Shown here: positions 33,529-41,450 of the stretch, in pieces | Layout of the letters: each line of letters starts with the position of its first letter | Position numbering within the stretch: the first letter of the stretch is position 1 | Source: Nitrospinaceae bacterium | GTDB lineage: Bacteria > UBA8248 | Assembly: GCA_018669005.1 (NCBI GenBank) | Contig: JABJAL010000097.1 | Coordinates: forward strand, 1-64,000 | DNA length: 64,000 nt | Direction: 5' to 3' | The notes under the pieces: model-generated | The model's input: the letters and a program-made list of their open reading frames with translations, nothing else | Databases searched by the model: none | Told to the model about the DNA's origin: nothing | Position numbers and translations under genes: made by a program

Positions 33529-34617
33529 TCAGGCATCTTTCCCCATGGCATAGGGAAGACGGACGGTGAACGTTGCCCCCTGTCCTTCCTCGCTTTCGGC
33601 AAAAATATCGCCGCCGTGGGTTTTCACGATTCCATGCACCACGGACAGCCCTAGCCCGGTCCCCTTATCAGGTTCTTTGGTCGTGTAAAACGGGTCGAAT
33701 ATCTTGGAGATAACATCTTTCGAAATCCCGCACCCTGTATCCGACACTTTCAGCTCCCAGTATCGCTTGTCTCTGGATTCGATGTCCCCGGATGAAATGG
33801 AGATGGTCCCTCCGTTGGGCATCGCATCGCGTGCGTTGCTAAACAAGTTGACGAATACCTGCTGGAGCTGGTCTTGGCTTCCCATGACGACAAAATTCGA
33901 TTCACCTAAATTTAGTGCCGTCTCAATTCCAGCGGGAGAAAATTCATGGCTGATCAGGCTAAGGCTCGACCTTAACGGGCCGCATGGGTCGAATTGCTCC
34001 ATCGGCGCATTTTCCTCGCGGGAAAATACGCGCATTTCGTTACAAATATTTTTAATCCTAGCGATGTGTTGGATAATAATATCGGCGGATAAATTTTCCG
34101 GACTATCATCCGGGGTGTCCAAGGCAATTAATTCGGCCCGCATTTGAATGACGGCGGCGGGGTTGAGAATTTCGTGGGCGGCGCCCGCCGCGAGAACGCC
34201 GATGGATGAAAGCTTTTCAGTCCGAATGAGGGCCTCTCGGCCCTCGATGAGTTCATCCATGGTTTCTCGCAGCTGAATTTCCAAGCGATGACGTGCAAAT
34301 ACCTCCAACTGAAGTTCTTTCCATCTGCGCCAGGAAAAAATGGCAAAAGAAAAAGAAAAGAGCATGAAGAGAAGGATAATTTCGTCAATTTCCCAGTATT
34401 CGTATTCACGGGTTATTTCGTGGAGCTCTTCCACTAAATCGAAGACAACCCCAAGCGAAAAAAGGATGACGGCAATTATTCCGATTACGATTAAATCCCG
34501 GGCTGCCTTGGAATTTTTTAGATTAATTCGAATAAATTTCCACATCAGGCATTTTCTCTTGTCTAATTTGCAACCGAAATCGGCGCACCATTGGGACAAC
34601 CAATTTTTAACCGCCAT
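33529..34617 (-). CDS. Membrane sensor histidine kinase
   Basis: A 362-residue kinase. Two hydrophobic segments near residues 40-65 (ARDLIVIGIIAVILFSLGVV) and 80-100 (EIILLFMLFSFSFAIFSW), then a HisKA dimerisation helix with the phospho-His in AAGAAHEILNPAAVIQMRAE, and a HATPase domain with N box (VNLFSNARDAMPNGG), G1 (VSDTGCGISKDV), F box (IFDPFYTTKEP) and G2 (KGTGLGLSVVHG). No response regulator is adjacent. A start at ATG 34545 (MWKFIRINL) is possible; neither candidate has a strong SD. A short HK tail fragment at 57703 resembles its C-terminus. Confidence 0.88.
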   Translation of the reverse strand: MAVKNWLSQWCADFGCKLDKRKCLMWKFIRINLKNSKAARDLIVIGIIAVILFSLGVVFDLVEELHEITREYEYWEIDEIILLFMLFSFSFAIFSWRRWKELQLEVFARHRLEIQLRETMDELIEGREALIRTEKLSSIGVLAAGAAHEILNPAAVIQMRAELIALDTPDDSPENLSADIIIQHIARIKNICNEMRVFSREENAPMEQFDPCGPLRSSLSLISHEFSPAGIETALNLGESNFVVMGSQDQLQQVFVNLFSNARDAMPNGGTISISSGDIESRDKRYWELKVSDTGCGISKDVISKIFDPFYTTKEPDKGTGLGLSVVHGIVKTHGGDIFAESEEGQGATFTVRLPYAMGKDA

Positions 34618-34872
34618 TTCCAGGGCGGATCCTTGGGTAGCCGAATTTTAACATATCCACATTTTCGTGAGACCACCGGAGAGCACCTTGAAATCCGGGC
34701 AATTCCAATTTTTTACCTGCGGCTCTTTATTTTCACTTCAAATCGAAAAAACCTACCCCCCCTCACCCACCGCCGGAAACTTCGGTGGGGCGGACACCGC
34801 CATACGAGGCGGGAATCACCCAATCAAGTTCCGAATCAGGGACAGTCTGATCAAGCTACAAAATTCAATCCC

Positions 34873-35856
34873 CTAGCGATAATCAGATAAGGCCACCGCT
34901 TTTCCCGATTTGACGCTCTCGATTACAGCCTCAAGAAAGACGATTACCTCGCGCCCCTCGGGACCGCCAACCTCGGCTTTGGCGCCGGTGCGGATGCTGT
35001 TTCCGAATGCGGCCAGTTCCTCAACAATGGCGTCGCCGCCCTCGATGGGCGCCTCGGAGCGAACCATCTCGCCTTTTTTCTGGAGGAAGAGTTTATTGCC
35101 CTCATCCTCACACCACGCGTTGCACTCGGTCCCGAAGGCGGCGGTGCTGAACAGCTTGGGAATGCCCGAGCAGGTTCCGATATAGCCGAGCACCCCGGAT
35201 TCAAATTCGGCCACTATGCTTGTGACGTTGTCCAGGTTGCCGGTCGCCACCAGTTTCGTGCTGAAGGCGGAGACCTGCTTCACCGGGCCGGCCAGGTAAT
35301 GGAGATTGTCCACCATATGAACACCGAGGCCGGTCATCGAGCCCACCGGGCACTCGGCAGGGTCGCCCCGCCATCCCGTTCGCGGCCCGCCCGGCATGGA
35401 AAGATTGGCCTCGAGTTGATAAAGATCGCCCAGCTCCCCTGCATCAATCATTTTACGGATGTGGCGCGTTGCGCCCTGAAAACGGCGATGATGCCCGACC
35501 TGTAGCGTCACCCCGGCTTTTTCAGCCGCATCGGCCGCTCTGCTGGCATCGGCGACGGTTAGCGCCAGGGGCTTTTCGATAAAAACGTGTTTCCCGGCTG
35601 CAGCTGCCTGGCAAATAATATCGGCGTGGGTGGAGTGGGGCGTCACGACGATCACACCCTCGACCTCAGTATCATTCAGAACGCCATCGAGGCTATCCGA
35701 TTCGCGGCACCCATTTGTCTCGGCAAAATCTTTTCGGGTCGCAGCGGTACGCGTAAAACAATTGACTATCTCCAGATTGCCCGCCCGCTCTACAGAGCCA
35801 GCCAACCGGTTCGAATAATTACCCAGCCCCACAAACGCTACACGACTTTTTTCCAT
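34873..35856 (-). CDS. Gfo/Idh/MocA family oxidoreductase
   Basis: A 327-residue protein of the same plan as the one at 9922-10923: VAFVGLGNYSNRLAGSVER, EGVIVVTPHSTHADIICQAA, HVFIEKPLALTVADASRAAD, TLQVGHHRRFQGATRHIRKM and GLGVHMVDNLHYLAG. The EKP motif and the substrate-site His are kept. The two proteins look like paralogues with matching motif order. It is alone, with no cupin next to it. Substrate unknown. Confidence 0.86.
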   Translation of the reverse strand: MEKSRVAFVGLGNYSNRLAGSVERAGNLEIVNCFTRTAATRKDFAETNGCRESDSLDGVLNDTEVEGVIVVTPHSTHADIICQAAAAGKHVFIEKPLALTVADASRAADAAEKAGVTLQVGHHRRFQGATRHIRKMIDAGELGDLYQLEANLSMPGGPRTGWRGDPAECPVGSMTGLGVHMVDNLHYLAGPVKQVSAFSTKLVATGNLDNVTSIVAEFESGVLGYIGTCSGIPKLFSTAAFGTECNAWCEDEGNKLFLQKKGEMVRSEAPIEGGDAIVEELAAFGNSIRTGAKAEVGGPEGREVIVFLEAVIESVKSGKAVALSDYR

Positions 35857-36257
35857 GATAAATTCTTCCTTTGAATAATTGAAGGGTTAAATCAGATTTA
35901 ATAATTTTTATACAACAATACGCACCATCCTTCAAATTCGAGCCAATTATCCCCTGTCTCAGAATGATGACGGGGACGAGGGCAACGCTTGAGGCGCTCC
36001 ACTGAAAAGCGCTAATCGCCCTCGCCTTGCGCAAAGGTTGGGCACATCGAAATCGTGCGAGCGGTTTGGATTTTCTATTCGATAAAAAATTGATGGGCTA
36101 TCCAGGAAAATCATGGAGATGCTTCGACTTCAGAAAATGCTGTTATGGGAAGGTTTTGACCTAGCAAATCTTTGTATCGTTCCCGACCTCGGAAGCTCCC
36201 CACGGGAGGAGGAAAGCCGGGTGTCACCCAATGCGGATGACGATGGCGAGCAGATGC
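35857..36257. other. Non-coding stretch
   Basis: About 400 bases between the Gfo/Idh start and a small minus-strand reading frame. The first ~80 bases are AT-rich and hold a TATAAA at ~35906-35911 on the minus strand, a possible promoter for the oxidoreductase. Nothing else in it resembles a gene, a repeat array or an RNA. Confidence 0.3.
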
Positions 36258-36467
36258 CTAGCTGGCAAGCCTTTCTTCTTCTTCTTCGAGAGATTTAACC
36301 TCGACCTTCATCCAGCTTTTAAGCCCGACCTGGTTGAGGTACTCATCGTCATTGCTGCGCTCGAAGCTGAGCGGGGTGATACGGTTTTTCATGTTCTTGC
36401 TCTTTGTGGCCAGTTCGCTGGCGCTGGTGCGATCTCGTCGTCGGCGACGGGATGAGATGGAAAACAT
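36258..36467 (-). CDS. Small candidate protein of unknown function
   Basis: A 69-residue reading frame starting MFSISSRRRRRDRTSASELA and ending EVKSLEEEEERLAS. An unusually good AGGAGG is 10 bases upstream of the ATG at 36467, and a strong terminator-like hairpin lies upstream at 36608. It has an Arg-rich start and a Glu-rich end joined by a central stretch (ITPLSFERSNDDEYLNQVG, LKSWMKVEV). No family was recognised. Composition bias could make this a spurious ORF. Confidence 0.45.
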   Translation of the reverse strand: MFSISSRRRRRDRTSASELATKSKNMKNRITPLSFERSNDDEYLNQVGLKSWMKVEVKSLEEEEERLAS

Positions 36468-36607
36468 TTCGTCAACTCCTCCTGGTGCAAGGGCGATTCA
36501 AAGACGCTTGGGAACCTCACCAGAGATTCCCGTTCCAATACACTTCTTATCGGCCCAATACGCCTAAACTAAAGTGGATTCTCCCCCTTGCCTGGGCGGG
36601 ATCGAAC

Positions 36608-36648
36608 AAAAAAAGCCGCCCCCGGCTTCCCGAGGGCGGCTTTATTAT
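36608..36648. terminator. Bidirectional intrinsic terminator
   Basis: AAAAAAA then GCCGCCC-ccggcttccc-GAGGGCGGC then TTTATTATTG and a further T-run. The stem is perfect (GCCGCCC/GGGCGGC) and flanked by A on one side and T on the other, so it can end transcripts from both sides. It lies between the small ORF and the racemase-like gene. Confidence 0.85.
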
Positions 36649-36668
36649 TGATTTTTTTGAGCTAATCC

Positions 36669-37532
36669 CTAGAACGTCACCCGCCTTGGGCGGCGCTTTG
36701 GCCGATCCACCGGAAAGGTAACACCACTCGCATTAACGCCCATGTTAATCATCATCTTGGCGAGTTCGATCGAGGCGCCATAGCCCTCGATGACGGGCAC
36801 CTCCCAGCCTCGCTCCTTCAAGCCCGCCTCGACGAAGGGCTTGAGCCAGAAACAACCCGAGCAGCCAAAGGTGATGACCTCGGCGCCGTCTTCCTCAATC
36901 GCTGCCTCGGCCTCCTCGATGGCGCGGTTGACGGCCTCTGAGGGCTCCCCGCGCAGCGCCTTTAACCGCTCATCGTGCAGCGAGGCCTCGCCCTCGAAGC
37001 CGGGCCGGGGATGATAGTAGCCAAAATTGCGGATCGATGCGCAGCGGTGCTCAAGGCGATGCTGAAAAACGAGGTTCCGGTAATACATGTTGTGGGTCTC
37101 GGCAAAATCGATGACGCTGAACTTATTTCCGAGCATGGTGGCGAAGTACATCTGAGCGAACGCGTTGGCTGTGACGACGACGCCATATTTACGCGTTATC
37201 TCGCGGCACTCGAAAAAGCCGGGCTCCCCGCCGCCGAGAAGAATAATGCCGTTGTACTGGCCACTCTCGCAGGCCTCGCGCACGATAGTTAGCCGCCCGC
37301 CCGACACCAGGCCGAACTCTTCGCGATTCTCAACCGCCCAGTCACCATAGGTGGCGAGGGTCCCCTTGTTAAACTCCCAGTTCACATCATCAAGATGGTG
37401 CTTGACCATCTCGTAGTTCATCAGGCTCTCTTCTTTTGTCCCGCTCATCTTACGATCGTAGTAGCGGCTGTCGTCCGGCACATGAAAAGGCTGAACGAGC
37501 AGGAAGTTGTACCTCTTGTTTCCGTTGTCCAT
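36669..37532 (-). CDS. Asp/Glu/hydantoin racemase superfamily protein lacking the first catalytic Cys
   Basis: A 287-residue protein of the racemase fold. The second active-site region reads VITFGCSGCFWLKPF, keeping Cys224. The first site, normally GC-x-(D/E)-P-G, reads ILLGGGEPGFFECREITRKY, so Gly101 stands where the family has Cys. HIR-type C-terminus is intact with VIEGYGASIELAKMM. Without both cysteines a racemase cannot work in the usual two-base way; it may be a hydrolase, isomerase or binding protein, as in maleate isomerase or decarboxylase relatives. Operon partners are absent. Confidence 0.72.
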   Translation of the reverse strand: MDNGNKRYNFLLVQPFHVPDDSRYYDRKMSGTKEESLMNYEMVKHHLDDVNWEFNKGTLATYGDWAVENREEFGLVSGGRLTIVREACESGQYNGIILLGGGEPGFFECREITRKYGVVVTANAFAQMYFATMLGNKFSVIDFAETHNMYYRNLVFQHRLEHRCASIRNFGYYHPRPGFEGEASLHDERLKALRGEPSEAVNRAIEEAEAAIEEDGAEVITFGCSGCFWLKPFVEAGLKERGWEVPVIEGYGASIELAKMMINMGVNASGVTFPVDRPKRRPRRVTF

Positions 37533-37834
37533 GATTTTTCTCCCCTTTTTAAATAATGGCGTTGGTAGTAATTTCGAAAGGTCTACGTTTGCATACTATC
37601 CCTATTTTTGAGCATGAACACCCCCGCTATGGCCTTAAATAAGACCTGAGACCCAGTGCCAGACCAAAAAATCACCCCCAAAAGGCCTCCCGCCCCAACC
37701 AGGGGCCGAACTTTTTCTAAGAACAAAGACGACCGCCTCCACAAATGCGAAGACGGCCGCCCGAAAACCATTATTAGTTGCTGCTCAACCTCCAGCTACA
37801 CACACCTTGTCATTGGCATGACAGGGCTTTCTTT
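37533..37834. other. Non-coding gap with a short direct repeat
   Basis: About 300 bases before the aldo/keto reductase. On the minus strand GGCGGCCGTCTTCG (near 37750-37763) and GGCGGTCGTCTTTG (near 37726-37739) are near-identical direct copies 24 bases apart. No gene, RNA or terminator was recognised. Confidence 0.3.
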
Positions 37835-38743
37835 TTAAAGCGCCCTGAGCCGGGCAACAGCCTCGGCTGGCAATGCCTCGCCGCAGGCCGCGTTCTGGGT
37901 CGATTGCTCTGCGGTACGAATGCCGGGGATGACGCAGGAGACATCCGTGTTCGAGACACAGAAACGAAGAGCTGCCGCTGCGGGGCTGATGTTGAGCTGG
38001 CCCGCCACATCACGCACCCGGTTCAACTGGTCCTGGAATTTTCTGATGTTCTCGGGCGAGAGAGCGTTCTTCCGCCGGTCGCCCTCGGCGAACTCGAAAG
38101 TTTCATCAATCTTGCCGCTGAGAAAACCTCTTTTGAGCGGAACACGCGAGATAACACCCATGCCCGCCCCCTTTGCTCGGGCAAAAGAATCCGCCGGGCT
38201 CTGGCTGAGGATGTTGTACTCCATCTGCATGACCGAGGGGCGGCTCTGCGAAACGGCGTAGTCACACTCCTCGTCCGTGTTGACCGAAACGCCCCAGTTC
38301 TTGAGCTTGCCGTCATCCTTGGCCTTTTCGAGCACGGCGTAGCTATCCTCGGCCTGCATGTTGTCGAGCTTCGGATTGTGGAGCAGATAGAGGTCAACGG
38401 CCTCAACCTCAAGGCGCTTCAGGCTGTTCTCAAGGGCATTCGAGATGTACTCGGGCGTGAAATCTCGATCGCCCGTAGTCATGTTGTTGCCGCCCTTGGT
38501 GAAGATGATGATGTCGTGGCGATCAGATCGCTCCTTTAAGAATTTACCGATAACATTCTCGCTCAGCCCCGCGCCATAGGCATCCGAGGTATCGATGAAA
38601 TTCATGCCGCCATCGATGGCTGCGTGGAGAGCCCGGTTGCTCTCATCATTATCCACCGGGCCAAAGGCGCCGCCGATGGTCATCGCGCCAAAACCAATAA
38701 CCGTTACTTCGAGTCCCGTATTTCCAAGCATTCTTTTTTCCAT
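37835..38743 (-). CDS. Aldo/keto reductase
   Basis: A 302-residue NADPH-dependent AKR. RMLGNTGLEVTVIGFGAMTI, FIDTSDAYGAGLSENVIGKF (Asp/Tyr), TKGGNNMTTGDRDFTPEYIS (Lys region IIIFTKGG), DLYLLHNPKL (His), and AALRFCVSNTDVSCVIPGIR, the usual AKR signatures, with catalytic Asp, Tyr, Lys and His readable. It is the farthest AKR from the tandem pair at 48909-50794 and belongs to the AKR 11/12 (YajO, general stress) type by layout. Physiological substrate unknown. Confidence 0.88.
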   Translation of the reverse strand: MEKRMLGNTGLEVTVIGFGAMTIGGAFGPVDNDESNRALHAAIDGGMNFIDTSDAYGAGLSENVIGKFLKERSDRHDIIIFTKGGNNMTTGDRDFTPEYISNALENSLKRLEVEAVDLYLLHNPKLDNMQAEDSYAVLEKAKDDGKLKNWGVSVNTDEECDYAVSQSRPSVMQMEYNILSQSPADSFARAKGAGMGVISRVPLKRGFLSGKIDETFEFAEGDRRKNALSPENIRKFQDQLNRVRDVAGQLNISPAAAALRFCVSNTDVSCVIPGIRTAEQSTQNAACGEALPAEAVARLRAL

Positions 38744-38981
38744 GTTTCTGCCTCCTATCCTAATGAGTGGAAGAATATTTCAGTTAATCGTACAGGGATC
38801 ACCTTCCAGCTGAAGGCCATCTCAGTTTTTCTCTGGTTGGGTAAATCATATCCGCCTGGAGGCCATCCAGCAATCTCGCAGACCCACTTCGGCAGCCGCT
38901 CTACATGACTTAAGAGGGGCCTGCGTGCCATAATAAGGTAATTATTCTGTAACTATCCCCTTAACATCAAACGGTGGTCGA

Positions 38982-39860
38982 TTGCTCGAATCCCTGCATC
39001 CCAACTATATAGCACTCATCTCCGCAGTCTTCACAGCCACGGCTCAGACCCTTTTGGGCAAATCCATTGGTCGGCTCAGCCCCGGGATGGTGGCCCTCAT
39101 CGCCAACATCGTGATTACCATCGTCGCCACCATCTTCTATTTCCTGGGAAGCGGGGTGGACGAGTGGCCCCTCTACGCTGTCATCCTGTTCGCCATATCA
39201 GGCGTAACTGCGAACTTCGCCGCCCGCTACTTGATGTACCTGGCAATCCAACTCATTGGCCTCTCGCGCACCCAGGTGCTCTTTCAATTCTCCCCGCTGT
39301 GGTCTGCTCTTGTGGCCATCTCATTTCTGGGCGAGCGCCCCACCCTGGAAGTCGGAGCGGGAACTTTGCTTATCGTCGGCGGCGCAATACTCATTATGGG
39401 AGAACGCAAAAAGGCGGACTCCAATGTAAAGTTCATCTATTACCTTCTTCCAATCTTAGCGGCGTTTGTCATGGCGACAGCGCCCTCCATGCGCAAACAC
39501 GCCTTCACTTTTATTCCCTCGGCCACTTTCGGTCTCGCCGTCGCTTGTTTTGTAGCCTCGTTTCTTCAAGCCGCGATCATGCCCATCACCGAGCGCAAGA
39601 CTGAATACAAGATGAAGTTCGGCCCCGTGCTCCTCTGTATCGTAGGCGGGGTGATGAATGCTGCAGCCGCGATGACCTTCTGGGTGTCGCTCCGGCTCGG
39701 CGAGGTGATCGAGGTGGTGCCTATCCGCCGGGTCTCGGTGCTTCTGGTGGTGCTCTTCTCATGGCTTTTCATGGGCAAGCAGGACACGATCACCTGGCGT
39801 GTCGTCATTGGGGCCATCATTACCCTCTCGGGGGGTATGGCCATCCTCTGGGCCGGATAA
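38982..39860 (+). CDS. EamA/DMT family transporter
   Basis: A 292-residue membrane protein with about ten hydrophobic segments and the two EamA repeats: LESLHPNYIALISAVFTATA, SLFGERP-type SFLGERPTLEVGAGTLLIV and LFMGKQDTITWRVVIGAIIT. The start is TTG at 38982, supported by the paralogue at 53042-53926, which begins LETIHPNLLALTGALCSAIA at the same place. Small-molecule efflux or uptake is likely; substrate unknown. A strong terminator follows immediately. Confidence 0.85.
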   Translation: MLESLHPNYIALISAVFTATAQTLLGKSIGRLSPGMVALIANIVITIVATIFYFLGSGVDEWPLYAVILFAISGVTANFAARYLMYLAIQLIGLSRTQVLFQFSPLWSALVAISFLGERPTLEVGAGTLLIVGGAILIMGERKKADSNVKFIYYLLPILAAFVMATAPSMRKHAFTFIPSATFGLAVACFVASFLQAAIMPITERKTEYKMKFGPVLLCIVGGVMNAAAAMTFWVSLRLGEVIEVVPIRRVSVLLVVLFSWLFMGKQDTITWRVVIGAIITLSGGMAILWAG

Positions 39861-39910
39861 AAAAAGCCCCTCCAACCGGGAGTGCATCCCGGCGAAGGGG
39901 GAATTACTTT
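39861..39910. terminator. Bidirectional terminator between the DMT transporter and the DUF1330 gene
   Basis: AAAAAGCCCCTcc-aa-CCGGGA-gtgca-TCCCGG-cgaAGGGG then GAATTACTTTATT. The long stem with A before and T after is a standard two-way terminator for the two convergent genes. Confidence 0.8.
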
Positions 39911-39924
39911 ATTATCTACAGGAC

Positions 39925-40218
39925 CTACGCAGGGGGCTCATCAAAGCTGATGAACACCATGTCGGCCGCCTCATTGCGGTTCGGTATCTGTGCCTGATAT
40001 TCGGGCGAATTGTACCAACCCTTCGCTGCGGCCTGATCGGGAAACTTGATAACCACAGCCTGCTTATAGGCATGCTCCCCCTGGAACACGTCGGCCACCT
40101 TGCCGCGCAGAATGAACTCGCCGCCATGGGCCGCAACCGTGGGCTGGGCCCCCTGGCCATAGGCTTTGAATTTTTCCGGATCCTTTACCGTTACATGGAC
40201 TACCACGAATGCACTCAT
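39925..40218 (-). CDS. DUF1330 family protein
   Basis: A 97-residue dimeric alpha/beta-barrel protein. AFVVVHVTVKDPEKFKAYGQ, VAAHGGEFILRGKVADVFQG, VVIKFPDQAAAKGWYNSPEY, QAQIPNRNEAADMVFISFDE cover the whole DUF1330 fold, with the typical KAYxxGAQPTV and YNSPEYQ signatures. Function is not known for the family. It lies alone, convergent with the transporter. Confidence 0.88.
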   Translation of the reverse strand: MSAFVVVHVTVKDPEKFKAYGQGAQPTVAAHGGEFILRGKVADVFQGEHAYKQAVVIKFPDQAAAKGWYNSPEYQAQIPNRNEAADMVFISFDEPPA

Positions 40219-40399
40219 TTCTATCTCCTTTTAATAAGGGAATCAGGACTTTTTTCCAAAATCGCGCTGCCGCTCCGGGGGCCCCGCTCCGGGAAGCCCG
40301 CCGAGCTTGTTGCCACAAGGTGCAATTATCAGGAACCGGGGCTAAAATAACCTATAAGATGAATCGGGAAAAGCCGCTGTCGTCATAGGGGGAGCAATC

Positions 40400-40933
40400 A
40401 TGAAAACAATAATTCCCATACTCGCCGCCACGCTAATAGCCACACTGGCTCTGGCCACTTCTGCATCGGCATACAACGAAGCGGATTTTGAGCGCTTCAA
40501 GAAAACGAAAAAATGCCCAAATTGTGACTTGAGCGGCGTCAAACTGCGCGGCAAAAAAGCAAGCTTCTACAAGGCAGACCTCAGGGGGGCGAATCTATCT
40601 GGCGCAGATCTTCAAAAGGCTGTTTTCTGGCGCGCCAATCTTGAGGGAGCAAACCTCACGGACGCCCTTCTTCTTGAAACCAACTTCCGCTATGCGAACC
40701 TTAAAAAGGTCAATTTCACCGGCGCCGACTTGCGGCGCGCCGTTCTTCGCTTCGCCGACATGCAGGGCGCTCAATTCCGCGGCGCAAACCTCCGCAGGGC
40801 CATGATGGTGAGCAGCAAGCTCCAGGGTGCGAAAATGAAAAAAGCCAAGCTCCGCAGCGCCCGCCTTCGAGACGCCACCTGGATAGACGGCAAAAAATGC
40901 AAAAAAGGCTCTGTGGGGAAATGCGTCCGCTAG
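40400..40933 (+). CDS. Exported pentapeptide-repeat protein
   Basis: A 177-residue protein. Residues 1-24 are a signal peptide (MKTIIPILAATLIATLALAT, then SASA before the mature part). The mature protein is a right-handed quadrilateral helix built from A(D/N)LxX repeats: ADLRGANLSGADLQKAVFWR, ANLEGANLTDALLLETNF, RYANLKKVNFTGADLRRA, FADMQGAQFRGANLRRAMM. It begins with a C-x2-C (KCPNCDLSG) and ends with two more cysteines, probably disulfides in the periplasm. GGGGGAG precedes the ATG. Role unknown; it is not a DNA-gyrase mimic by length. Confidence 0.9.
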   Translation: MKTIIPILAATLIATLALATSASAYNEADFERFKKTKKCPNCDLSGVKLRGKKASFYKADLRGANLSGADLQKAVFWRANLEGANLTDALLLETNFRYANLKKVNFTGADLRRAVLRFADMQGAQFRGANLRRAMMVSSKLQGAKMKKAKLRSARLRDATWIDGKKCKKGSVGKCVR

Positions 40934-40991
40934 ACCGCCGCAGTTGGTCGGTGGGTATGCTCAAAGAAAAGTGCAGCGATGGAGGCACGTG

Positions 40992-41348
40992 ATGACATTC
41001 ACTAACTGGGACGAGGTACCTGCCGAGGCAAACCGCCCCGGCGTCACCCACCGCCGCCTGTTCGGAAAAAATGTCCAGGTCCAGCGCCTCACCGTTGAGC
41101 CTGGCGGCGATCCGGCCCCGCTCCACGATCACCCCGAATTAGAGCAGTTCTTTCTCATTCAGGAGGGTGAGTGGGAAATGACGGCGGGCGATGAAACCCG
41201 CCGCGTCGGCCCAGGCGATGTGATTTACGTCGAGCCCGGCGTCCCGCACAACGTCCTTCTCCTCAGCGAGGAGACGGGATATCTCTACGAGGTTTATCAG
41301 CCCATTCTCAGCACCGAATTAGCGGCCCAAAGAAAGCAAGGGAGCTAA
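40992..41348 (+). CDS. Small cupin protein
   Basis: A 118-residue single cupin: RLTVEPGGDPAPLHDHPELE gives the H-x-H-x(4)-E metal motif and FLIQEGEWEMTAGDETRRV, GDVIYVEPGVPHNVLLLS the second motif with the third His. ATG at 40992 has GGAGG at 7 bases; a GTG just before it is the alternative. It could bind metal and a small carbonyl compound. It sits between the exported pentapeptide-repeat gene and selD, with a terminator after it. Confidence 0.8.
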   Translation: MTFTNWDEVPAEANRPGVTHRRLFGKNVQVQRLTVEPGGDPAPLHDHPELEQFFLIQEGEWEMTAGDETRRVGPGDVIYVEPGVPHNVLLLSEETGYLYEVYQPILSTELAAQRKQGS

Positions 41349-41370
41349 GCCAAACGAAGGTGTCCAGATA

Positions 41371-41418
41371 AAAAACGCCCACCCGAGTTTCTCAAAAAAC
41401 CGAGTGGGCATTTTATTT
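41371..41418. terminator. Bidirectional terminator between cupin and selD
   Basis: TAAAAAAC-GCCCAC-ccgagtttctcaaaaaaccga-GTGGGC-ATTTTATTT, stem GCCCAC/GTGGGC extended by partial pairing of CCGAG and the CGAG strand. It can serve the plus-strand cupin and the minus-strand selD. Confidence 0.75.
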
Positions 41419-41450
41419 GCGTGAAATTCTACTCGTGAAAAATATTTTAC

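Noticed and set aside
36285-36299. CTT repeat (cttcttcttcttcgaga) as a microsatellite or regulatory repeat
   Set aside because: It is the Glu-rich end of the small minus-strand reading frame (LEEEEERL).
36669-37532. Hydantoin racemase acting with HyuAB
   Set aside because: It lies 11 kb from hyuAB with no shared operon and lacks the first catalytic cysteine.
37722-37764. GC-rich repeat near 37.7 kb as a CRISPR or terminator
   Set aside because: Only two copies exist, without regular spacers, and the copies are direct so no hairpin forms.
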